Below, piece after piece: positions 16,977 through 24,057 of a stretch of 47,150 nt of DNA (within the stretch, counting starts at the first letter, position 1; every line of letters starts with the position of its first letter). The stretch is from positions 1-47,150 of the forward strand of contig JAFZRJ010000007.1 in NCBI GenBank assembly GCA_017619935.1, written 5' to 3'. This DNA comes from Muribaculaceae bacterium. GTDB lineage: Bacteria; Bacteroidota; Bacteroidia; Bacteroidales; Muribaculaceae. Made by a program: the position numbers and the translations under genes. The notes beneath the pieces were generated by a model. That model made no database searches, was not told the DNA's origin, and was given only the letters and a program-made list of their open reading frames with translations.

Positions 16977-18436
16977 TTTGTCATGTCATAGATGCCTTTA
17001 ATACCGTCGCGGCACAGGCACACGCGATAACGCCTGTACTCGCTGTTATCCTCGTATTTGCACTGAATCACAAAGTTCAAGTAATACACCTTGTCACCCA
17101 TCACAGTGCGGTGTTCATCGGTGCCGTCGTTGACAAACAGCGGCACTTGCGGGTTGTCCATTTTACGCATGAAAGCCGACAGGTTGTAGCGGATGATGTT
17201 GTTGATGCCCGGCAGCGGATAAGGCGACAAGCGATTGACTTGTTTGCGTTTCAAGTGCACATACTTGCGATACTGAATCACCCGTTCGTCCACGCCCCGA
17301 TTGGTCACCAGAGGTGATATTCGCGCCCGGGTTTCCTTGACATGGCGTGACACATCGCTGGGCTTGACATAGTCGAAACCTTCTTTCACCAGTCCCACTT
17401 TTCCGTTATTGGCCCGAATGGTGATCAGGTAATCATAGAACCTGCTGCCAAGTCGATTGGCGAAATAGTTGCGAATCAAGTCCTTGATACGGTCTTTGAA
17501 CATATAGCTGATCACCAGAGCGATGAAGAACGGCAGGGTGAAGTTGCCGTAGGTCTGCTGAAAGGCAAACGAGACGACCGTGGCGAAAACCATCGACACG
17601 CCGGCAGCGAAACTGAACGCCACTTGCTCAAGGAAAACGGTGTTGCGGCGCTTGTGCGTGGGCAGGTACAGGTTGCTCTCGATGTATTTCTTGAGTTGTC
17701 CGGCATGATAGACAAACTGGCGGTTGGTGTCTTCGCTTGGATTCTCCACGTTGATATATCCCATTTTGAGCCGATAGTCGTGTTCTTGGCGCAACAAACG
17801 GTCGATGGCCGGATGGCTCGCCGTCTCGCTTTGAGGCGTCAACTGTGCGAGGCGGTTGAGCAACCGCGCAAGGTGCTGCTCCACCACGTTTGACATAAAT
17901 TCATCGCCATAATTGAAGAAAACGACGCGGGCGGCGCCTGTGGGCGTGGCTTCAAGCAAAGGACGCAGTTCTCGGTAGTTGTTCAACACCAGCGTGGCTT
18001 GTGCCACGAACTCGTCGCTCCCTTTACTGAACAAGGTCAGGTCATCGTTGTTTTCCAGCTGGTGACAAGCGTCACGCACACTGCTCTTGACAATGGAGGC
18101 GAACATCTTGATTTCTCGTTCAAGGTCGGTGGTGGCGTCTTGTTGTCCTTCGGGTGTCGTTTCAGTGCAGGCTTGTTTGAGTCTCTGGTGCGGCAGGCAT
18201 TCTTCGTGAGCCAGTTCTTCCAGTTGATACGACGGTGTGATGAGTCGCAGATAGGAGATGGTGTCGCGGTAGAAAATGTCCTTGGGATAGGTATGCCGAT
18301 TGACATCAAGCACCTCGGGGATAAAAATCCAGGTGTTCATGTAGAAGTCATTGTAAGTGACACCATCTTCAGGGATGTAACCTACCTTGAACTCCAACGT
18401 GTTGTTGTCATGTATTTTAGGCTTGATGTCAATCAT
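16973..18436 (-). CDS. Unknown two-helix membrane protein
   Basis: A 487-residue protein that I do not recognise. It is largely soluble with two adjacent transmembrane helices at about 268-288 and 293-313 (SFAAGVSMVFATVVSFAFQ and LPFFIALVISYMF), followed by a basic segment (KDRIKDLIRNYFANRLGSR). The N-terminal 260 residues are acidic with helical stretches; the C-terminal 170 look mixed alpha/beta with VNRLSPYPLPGINNIIRYNLSAFMRKMDNP. There is no signal peptide, so the N-terminus is probably cytoplasmic. It follows the SLC13 transporter by 7 bases and overlaps the lipoprotein start by 4, so all three are in one operon. Confidence 0.8.
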   Translation of the reverse strand: MIDIKPKIHDNNTLEFKVGYIPEDGVTYNDFYMNTWIFIPEVLDVNRHTYPKDIFYRDTISYLRLITPSYQLEELAHEECLPHQRLKQACTETTPEGQQDATTDLEREIKMFASIVKSSVRDACHQLENNDDLTLFSKGSDEFVAQATLVLNNYRELRPLLEATPTGAARVVFFNYGDEFMSNVVEQHLARLLNRLAQLTPQSETASHPAIDRLLRQEHDYRLKMGYINVENPSEDTNRQFVYHAGQLKKYIESNLYLPTHKRRNTVFLEQVAFSFAAGVSMVFATVVSFAFQQTYGNFTLPFFIALVISYMFKDRIKDLIRNYFANRLGSRFYDYLITIRANNGKVGLVKEGFDYVKPSDVSRHVKETRARISPLVTNRGVDERVIQYRKYVHLKRKQVNRLSPYPLPGINNIIRYNLSAFMRKMDNPQVPLFVNDGTDEHRTVMGDKVYYLNFVIQCKYEDNSEYRRYRVCLCRDGIKGIYDMTK

Positions 18437-18443
18437 ATCTCAA

Positions 18444-20171
18444 TCAGAAAATTACACCATTAGTATAACCGAACCAGCGCAGCACCGTCTCGCCCCACAA
18501 CAGAATCATCAGCCAACTGATGAACATCATGGTGATACCGAACTTGAACGTGTCGCTCCAACTGTACTGGTTGGTAGTATAGAGCAATGCCGCCGGTTTG
18601 CTGTTGAACGGGAGGACATAAACGTGCCCCACCAGCATAGCCACAGGGAATGCCAGGCTCATGATGGGGTAGCCGTTTTTCTGGGCGACCCCAATGGCAA
18701 TGGGTATGAAAATGAGTGTGAGCATCGTTTTGGACTGGAAGATGAGCGAGAACAGCAATATTCCAGCCGTGAGCAGCATGTAGATGGCCCAGAACGGGGT
18801 GGCCTGGGTAATGCCGAGGCTGGTGAACAGCGCGTCGACAAGTGTTCCGGGCAATCCGGTGGCGTCGAGTCCGGCTCCAAGTGTATAGGCACCTGCCGAG
18901 AACAGCAACAAGTGCCAAGGGATATCCACGTCGTTCCATTTCACGATGCCTATGCCAGGAAGCAATGCGACCACAGCGCCCATAAAGGCAACAGCCGTTT
19001 GGTTGATGCCGTGTTGCTTGTCGGTGGCCCACAAGAGCAGCACGACCACGAAGATGGCGATGGCCTTATATTCTTCGGTCTTCATTTTGCCGAGTTTCTT
19101 GAGCTCGTCGCGCAGTCGCTCCATGCCTCCGGCAATCTGTGGCACTCGTTCTTCTTTCTTGAGCGGGAAGAATATCTTTGAACCGACAAACCATGCGATG
19201 AGGATGAGCAGCACGTTCATCGGGAAGGCGGCCTTGAACCAGTCTTGGTAACTGAAAGCGCCGATGCCTAGTGCTCCTGCGATGAGCGAACCCGCAAGCA
19301 AGGTCGCGCCCGAACCCGTCAGAAAAGCGTTGGCGCCCAGGTTGATTTGGAACAAATTCTGGAGGATGAGGTTACGGCCGAAGTTGTTGCGTTTTTCACC
19401 GCCCGTGGCGCCGTAGATGGCTGCCACCACCATAAAGATGGGCAACAGGATGGCGGCTTTGGCTGTCGTCGCCGAGATGAAAGCCGAAAGCACCAGGTTG
19501 ATGACGATGAAGCTGAGAATGATGCCACCGGCATTCTTTCCGAAATTGAGCACAAACCAGATGGCGAATCGCTTCGCTACTTGGGTCTTGACAAGCATAC
19601 TTGCCAGAATGAACGACAAGATGTTGAGCCACATGACCGGGTGGCCGAGTTGTGCGTAGGCCGTTTTGTCGGTCGTGATGCCGGTAAGCACAATGGAAAG
19701 GATGACGATGAGCGAGGTGAGGTAATTAGGGATGGCCTCGGTAATCCAAAGGATGATAGCTGCCAAAAAGATAGCCAGCATCGCATAGTTGATGCGAATG
19801 AATTTCTTGTGGGTGGCATCGGTGAGTTGCGCCTGCTGTTCGGCGGTGAGTTCTTTACTCTCGCTCACTTGGGCGCCATTTTCCGACGCGACGGTGGTCA
19901 TGGCTTCCCGCTCGGCTTTCTCCATCTGGTCATATCGCTTCATCGCCGACTCGGTGAGTGTCGTCGTCTCGTGATTGGTGTCGATGTTGTTGATGAAAGA
20001 AATGTCGGCCATCCAGTAAACGGCGATGAAAACGATGATAGCCAGTGGCGCACCAATGCGTTGTAATATTTTTTCAAAACCGGATTTCTGCATCTTGGGC
20101 AGTTTCTCAATCCGGTAATTGTTCATATCCAGTGGATCGAATGCCGGTTTGCTTGCTTGTACCTCGGCCAT
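18444..20171 (-). CDS. SLC13/DASS family anion symporter
   Basis: Inner membrane sodium-coupled transporter of the divalent anion:Na+ symporter family (dicarboxylates, sulfate or phosphate), 575 residues. The start at 20171 (MAEVQASKPAF) is preferred over an opening 16 codons upstream that would run into the hairpin region. After a soluble N-terminus there are about eleven hydrophobic helices. Family-type segments include ITEAIPNYLTSLIVIL, GATLLAGSLIAGALG and MTHRAAL-free internal loops with PLKKEER. An unusual charged stretch of about 75 residues (about 55-120) between the first and second helices contains ESKELTAEQQAQLTDATHKK. The substrate cannot be told. It sits between CYTH-domain genes and an unknown membrane protein. 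Confidence 0.88.
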   Translation of the reverse strand: MAEVQASKPAFDPLDMNNYRIEKLPKMQKSGFEKILQRIGAPLAIIVFIAVYWMADISFINNIDTNHETTTLTESAMKRYDQMEKAEREAMTTVASENGAQVSESKELTAEQQAQLTDATHKKFIRINYAMLAIFLAAIILWITEAIPNYLTSLIVILSIVLTGITTDKTAYAQLGHPVMWLNILSFILASMLVKTQVAKRFAIWFVLNFGKNAGGIILSFIVINLVLSAFISATTAKAAILLPIFMVVAAIYGATGGEKRNNFGRNLILQNLFQINLGANAFLTGSGATLLAGSLIAGALGIGAFSYQDWFKAAFPMNVLLILIAWFVGSKIFFPLKKEERVPQIAGGMERLRDELKKLGKMKTEEYKAIAIFVVVLLLWATDKQHGINQTAVAFMGAVVALLPGIGIVKWNDVDIPWHLLLFSAGAYTLGAGLDATGLPGTLVDALFTSLGITQATPFWAIYMLLTAGILLFSLIFQSKTMLTLIFIPIAIGVAQKNGYPIMSLAFPVAMLVGHVYVLPFNSKPAALLYTTNQYSWSDTFKFGITMMFISWLMILLWGETVLRWFGYTNGVIF

Positions 20172-20194
20172 AGTCTTTACTTTTAAATTAAGGA

Positions 20195-20236
20195 GGGTGA
20201 GCGCCGCTCGATGAGTCACTTAAGAAGCACTCACCC
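20195..20236 (-). promoter_or_regulatory. Hairpin between CYTH and transporter genes
   Basis: On the minus strand GGGTGAGTGC pairs with GCGCTCACCC over 10 bp (one G-U), loop about 22 nt, followed by TCCTTAATTTAAAAG. It fills the 83-base gap between the CYTH stop and the transporter start. It could be a weak terminator, an attenuator or an mRNA processing/stability element. Confidence 0.5.
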
Positions 20237-20254
20237 TACCAACTAATTGTTCAA

Positions 20255-20725
20255 TTATTTCCAGTTTTTATAAGGATTCTTCATGAGCATGGAGTTGTAG
20301 TAACGGCTGTCGCCGGTCACTTCTTCTCCGAGCCATGCGGGGCGGTCAAAAGTGGCGTCTTCGCTGGGCAGCTCCACTTCGGCTACCGTGAGTCCTTCGT
20401 TATCGCCGTAGAATTCATCCACTTCAAAGGTGCGCTCTCCGGCTTTGACCAGGTAGCGTGTCTTGTCGATGACGCCCGGTTCACAAATCTTGAGCAATTC
20501 CTTCACGTCGTCAACGGGGATTTCCTTTTCCCATTCGTAACGGCTTGCTCCACTGGCATTGCCGATGCCCTTGATGGTGATGAAGCCCTTGTCGCCTTTC
20601 ACGCGCACGCGCACAGTGCGTTCGGGAACCGATGACAGATAGCCCTGAGTGATGCGTGTGGCCTTGAAGGCCTCATTCTTGAACTCGCCTTTTACGAGGA
20701 ACTTTCTTTCAATTTCTTGTGCCAT
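20255..20725 (-). CDS. CYTH domain protein (triphosphate tunnel metalloenzyme)
   Basis: A 156-residue single-domain CYTH/TTM protein. The defining ExExK motif is E4-I-E6-R-K8 in QEIERKFLV. Alternating charged strands follow (TVRVRVKGDKGFITIKG, RYEWEKEIPVDD, and later FEVDEFYGDNEGLTVAEVEL), which line the catalytic tunnel. Bacterial members hydrolyse inorganic tripolyphosphate, nucleoside triphosphates or thiamine triphosphate; the length matches short-form tripolyphosphatases. It follows a possibly related gene by 10 bases. Confidence 0.93.
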   Translation of the reverse strand: MAQEIERKFLVKGEFKNEAFKATRITQGYLSSVPERTVRVRVKGDKGFITIKGIGNASGASRYEWEKEIPVDDVKELLKICEPGVIDKTRYLVKAGERTFEVDEFYGDNEGLTVAEVELPSEDATFDRPAWLGEEVTGDSRYYNSMLMKNPYKNWK

Positions 20726-20735
20726 AATGTGATGT

Positions 20736-21380
20736 CTAGTTGGCTAATGGTTTGTTAATCATACCTATCACGCGCTTGATGGCCTGCAGGTAGTTGATGT
20801 TTTCAACACCTTCCAGCCCTACGTCGGCAAGCGTTTTCTTGATGTCTTCAATCTCGGTCGATTCGGAGTTGATGGTCTTGACCATGGCCCCGTTGATATA
20901 CACTTCGCCAGTTTCGCAGATGGTGTCATTGACCATGAATCCATAGCGAGCTTTTTCCACTGTTACGGCCTGCAGGTCGGGATGAGCGTTGATCATGTCG
21001 AGGAACTCTTCGAGTGTGTAGGCGTCCTTGGTGAGTTCGGGCATTCCGTCCACCTTGAAAGCAGGGAAAACTTCATCGCGCAGGACTTGTGCCGAGATGG
21101 GGAATTCCCCCTTCATGAGCGGATTCCATTGCTCCAGTCCGTCAACGGTCTGAACATAGGTCTTAATGTCCATTTTACCGTTGCGAATCTTGGTGTTGTT
21201 CACGTCATTGGTGCGGCTCACGATATAGGTCTCGGTGCTGTGACGTTCCCACACTTTTTCGGGAACGGGAACACTCAGTCGGGCCATGCGCTTGGCTGGC
21301 TCGTCAAAGCAACGTCCAAAACTACGGAATTCGAAACGCGGTTTAGAGATTTCACCAATTTTCAGTTCTTCTTCAGCCAT
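20736..21380 (-). CDS. Hypothetical protein, possibly a divergent CYTH-like partner
   Basis: A 214-residue protein without signal peptide or transmembrane helix. No family is recognised with certainty. Its layout resembles a triphosphate-tunnel protein: an N-terminal RFEFRSFG strand where ExExK would be, then IVSRTNDVNNTKIRNGKMDIKTYVQ, and late in the protein EKARYGFMVNDTICETGEVYINGAMVKTI followed by a serine/glutamate-rich helix. The catalytic ExExK motif is not intact, so if the fold is shared the enzyme is changed or inactive. Its stop is 10 bases before the CYTH gene, which supports a functional pair. It has no visible -33/-7 promoter in the 93 bases upstream. Confidence 0.75.
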   Translation of the reverse strand: MAEEELKIGEISKPRFEFRSFGRCFDEPAKRMARLSVPVPEKVWERHSTETYIVSRTNDVNNTKIRNGKMDIKTYVQTVDGLEQWNPLMKGEFPISAQVLRDEVFPAFKVDGMPELTKDAYTLEEFLDMINAHPDLQAVTVEKARYGFMVNDTICETGEVYINGAMVKTINSESTEIEDIKKTLADVGLEGVENINYLQAIKRVIGMINKPLAN

Positions 21381-21409
21381 TTTCTCTGTGTGTTATTAAA
21401 TGAAGTTGA

Positions 21410-21462
21410 AAAAAAGGTTGTACCTATAAGGGCGCATGGTGTGCCAACAAATAGGTACAACC
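21410..21462 (-). terminator. Terminator after the lamin-tail lipoprotein gene
   Basis: GGTTGTACCTAT pairs with ATAGGTACAACC (12 bp, perfect) around a 23-nt loop. On the minus strand it is followed by a run of T, so it ends the porin/lipoprotein transcript. Confidence 0.85.
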
Positions 21463-21473
21463 CTCAATGATAA

Positions 21474-22310
21474 TTATTGCACGACAGTGTCGTCAGGTTC
21501 TCCTTCGTCAGGGTTCTTTGCTCCGAGGGTGCCTGGAGCAATCATGAACTTACCTGTTCCGTTAGGACAACGGCTCCAAGTCTGCTCGTTGTTGTACAAC
21601 GACTGTTTGCCCCAGCCTTCGCCCTTCTCACCACGTTGGAACTTGTCAACGAGGTTGTTGTTGGGATCATAAAGCTCGATGAGCACGCTCTTCTTGGACG
21701 AGAGGCCAGTGCTGATGCCACGCTCGGTGGTGCTCTTGGCGCCAACGATGGTGAAGAAGCTGTGACCCATCACCACTTCGCCGTCCAGACCTGTCCAAGC
21801 AATTTCCTCGTCTTTTTTGATGATGACATCTTTCAGTTTGATGGGGTCATCGCCATTGTTATACAACTCAATGTACTTGTCTTCATCGTTTTTTGCGGCG
21901 CCATAGAGTTCGTTAAGCACCAACTTGGTGAAATCGGAGGGCTTGTCGCCCACGGTGTAATCCTTTTCACCGGAGGTGGTGGAGTAACCGGCCTCATTGG
22001 TCACGGTCACTGAATATTTCACCTTAGTGCCATCGGCTTGAGCGGGAATGATGCCCACCCATGTTTTGCCGCTGCCGGTCATGTCCACGGTTTTGGCATT
22101 TCCGTCAATCGTGTAGGTCAAAACAGCCTTGGTAACTTCCATGAGACCCGAAACGGTTGCGGTGACAGTCACGTTGTCAAACGACGTGGGTGCTTCGGGA
22201 TTGATAATGACGGCATCAATGTTTGATGGTCCCTCATAAACTTTATCTTCTACGCATGCAGCCAGCATCAATGTGGCCAAAAGCATGACAGCTAATTGTA
22301 TCTTTTTCAT
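21474..22310 (-). CDS. Lipoprotein with a lamin-tail domain
   Basis: A 278-residue putative surface lipoprotein. The start at 22310 gives a signal ending in the lipobox LAAC at about residue 20; an in-frame ATG 13 codons upstream lacks a signal. Residues about 25-125 form an Ig-like strand-rich region (NVTVTATVSGLMEVTKAVLTYT). Residues about 135-265 match a lamin-tail (LTD) domain: KLVLNELYGAAKNDEDKYIELYN, then KLKDVIIKKD, then ELYDPNNNLVDKFQRG. LTD domains occur in exported bacterial proteins, often with nucleases or phosphatases. It lies 28 bases behind the porin gene and shares its terminator, so the two are an operon. Confidence 0.85.
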   Translation of the reverse strand: MKKIQLAVMLLATLMLAACVEDKVYEGPSNIDAVIINPEAPTSFDNVTVTATVSGLMEVTKAVLTYTIDGNAKTVDMTGSGKTWVGIIPAQADGTKVKYSVTVTNEAGYSTTSGEKDYTVGDKPSDFTKLVLNELYGAAKNDEDKYIELYNNGDDPIKLKDVIIKKDEEIAWTGLDGEVVMGHSFFTIVGAKSTTERGISTGLSSKKSVLIELYDPNNNLVDKFQRGEKGEGWGKQSLYNNEQTWSRCPNGTGKFMIAPGTLGAKNPDEGEPDDTVVQ

Positions 22311-22338
22311 TGTGTTATGTTGCTTTAATAGTGGTTGA

Positions 22339-23712
22339 TTAGAAGTCAATCTCGAAACGGGCTCCCAGCATGTGGTATGCTACGCCGCCCTTGCCTTTAG
22401 GCTCCACAATCTTGGTGTAGTCGGCAGTGGGCTTGCCGTCAGCATCGTGTCCGACCAGGAGTTTGCCCTTGCCATTTGCGTAACGGTCGTTTTTGGAGTA
22501 CTGATAGTTGAGGACGAACTTGAAGTTCTTGCCAATGTAGAAGTTCAGACCTGCAGTGAAGTTCTGTCCTGATCCACCAAATACGTCGCCATCGTTGAGG
22601 TCGAGATAGTCATAGCGCAGAGCCAACTCAATGTCGCCCCACTTGCGGCCAGTCGAAGGCTGTGTAAACTCGCCCTCAGCCACGTTGAAGCGCTGTTGTC
22701 CACCAAGCAGCAAGCACGTTGCGTGCAGATACCAACCACCGAAGTTGTAGCTGTCCTTTGCAGCCGACACGTGGTTGCGGATCCACTCCGTTTGGAAACG
22801 GGCGGGTCCCCAGTAGCCGGCGCCTTCCAAACCATAGAGCCAAGTGTGGTCTACGTTGGGAATGACGTTGGTGTCGAGGTATTTCTTGCGGTTGATGCTG
22901 GTTGCGTTACGGGTGCTGAAACGAGCGCCGCCGAAGTCGGATGGAGCATCCGATGTCTTGGGTGTGCGATAAGAAGCCTTGCCGCCGAAGTACAGGCCGT
23001 GGTGACGGTCAGCACTGTAGGGCATGTAGCCCATTTTGCCGGTGAACGAATAACCAGCGTTGCGGCCAAAGTCCTTGTTGTTGTCCTGTACGTTGGTGAC
23101 TTCTTCAGAGCCTGCTACTTCTTGGAAGAACCACCCCAGAGAAGCACGGAAGTGGTCAAGCAGGTATTCACCTTGAATACCGATGTGGCGTGAAGGAACG
23201 AGAGCCTTGCACACCATTGGGCGTTCCATGAAGGTGAGGTAACGTGACGTGGTGGTCTGCTCCATCGAGAAGTCCTCTTTGAAGTTACCCACCTTGAAGG
23301 CGAAGTGCTCCAATCCGTCGTATTCGATGATAGCGTCTTTCAGCTCGAATGCGCCGTCGGCCATGTCCATGTCGATTTCACCATACCAGTTAGGAGTAAC
23401 CTGTGCCTTGACGGCAAAACGGGCGCGGCGGATAGAAACGCCGTTGCCAATGTGGTCATAGTCGGAGTTGTTCATACCGAAGAAAGTGGCACCATCCACT
23501 TGCACGCGGTTGTCCAGCCACAATTTGTAGTTCTTGCTCTTGGATTCAAACACCAAGATGTTGTTACGCTGCTCGGCATGGAGCGCCTCACGATCAACGC
23601 GCACACCATACTGGTTGTAGGTGACGCTTTCGTCTTCAGTGTTTTGAGCCCACACGCTGCACGTGAGTGAGAGTGCCAGCCCAAACATTAAGGTAAGTAA
23701 TTTTTTGTTCAT
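22339..23712 (-). CDS. OprO/OprP-type outer membrane porin
   Basis: A 457-residue beta-barrel of the phosphate-selective porin O/P family in the outer membrane. The signal peptide is residues 1-22 (ending SVWAQ). The mature protein starts with a short helical/linker part (YNQYGVRVDREALHAEQRN), then strands typical of the family: LWLDNRVQVDGATFFG, SIRRARFAVKAQVTPNWYGEIDMD, and FAFKVGNFKEDFSMEQTTTSRYLTFMER in pieces. The last strand ends in MLGARFEIDF with terminal phenylalanine, the barrel assembly signal. It has a strong promoter at 23810-23841 and a leader of about 90 nt. True substrate selectivity cannot be inferred. Confidence 0.92.
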   Translation of the reverse strand: MNKKLLTLMFGLALSLTCSVWAQNTEDESVTYNQYGVRVDREALHAEQRNNILVFESKSKNYKLWLDNRVQVDGATFFGMNNSDYDHIGNGVSIRRARFAVKAQVTPNWYGEIDMDMADGAFELKDAIIEYDGLEHFAFKVGNFKEDFSMEQTTTSRYLTFMERPMVCKALVPSRHIGIQGEYLLDHFRASLGWFFQEVAGSEEVTNVQDNNKDFGRNAGYSFTGKMGYMPYSADRHHGLYFGGKASYRTPKTSDAPSDFGGARFSTRNATSINRKKYLDTNVIPNVDHTWLYGLEGAGYWGPARFQTEWIRNHVSAAKDSYNFGGWYLHATCLLLGGQQRFNVAEGEFTQPSTGRKWGDIELALRYDYLDLNDGDVFGGSGQNFTAGLNFYIGKNFKFVLNYQYSKNDRYANGKGKLLVGHDADGKPTADYTKIVEPKGKGGVAYHMLGARFEIDF

Positions 23713-23809
23713 AATGTTTTGTTTAGAGGTTGATAAAAAAAAAGTTTATTGATAAAATTTAATGTGTTCAATAATTACGCTTCGTTCCCACTTTTTTTAT
23801 TAATGAATG

Positions 23810-23841
23810 CAAAAGTAGTGCATGTATCTGAAAAATACAAA
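23810..23841 (-). promoter_or_regulatory. Promoter of the porin operon
   Basis: On the minus strand TTTG (23838-23841) and TACTTTTG (23810-23817) are 20 nt apart, an exact Bacteroides-type promoter. The rest of the 345-base gap 23713-24057 is AT-rich, with only the terminator of the GH97 gene in it. Confidence 0.8.
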
Positions 23842-23969
23842 TAAATGTGGTCCCTTTCTTAGTGTTTTTAAAAAGAATTGCACGAATTAATGTGTTTTCA
23901 AACAAAAAATAATAAAAATATGTTGTTGATTATTATTGCACTTGTTGATATCAGCTATTGCGGTTTATA

Positions 23970-24008
23970 AAAAACGGCAAGAGCCGAAAACCAGCATGCT
24001 TTCGGCTC
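23970..24008 (-). terminator. Terminator after the GH97 gene
   Basis: GAGCCGAAA (23981-23989) pairs with TTTCGGCTC (24000-24008); on the minus strand the stem is followed by TTGCCGTTTTTT. Confidence 0.82.
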
Positions 24009-24057
24009 CTGATGTATAATGAAATAATTTGTAAGTGAGCACTTTCAGCGATAAAGG

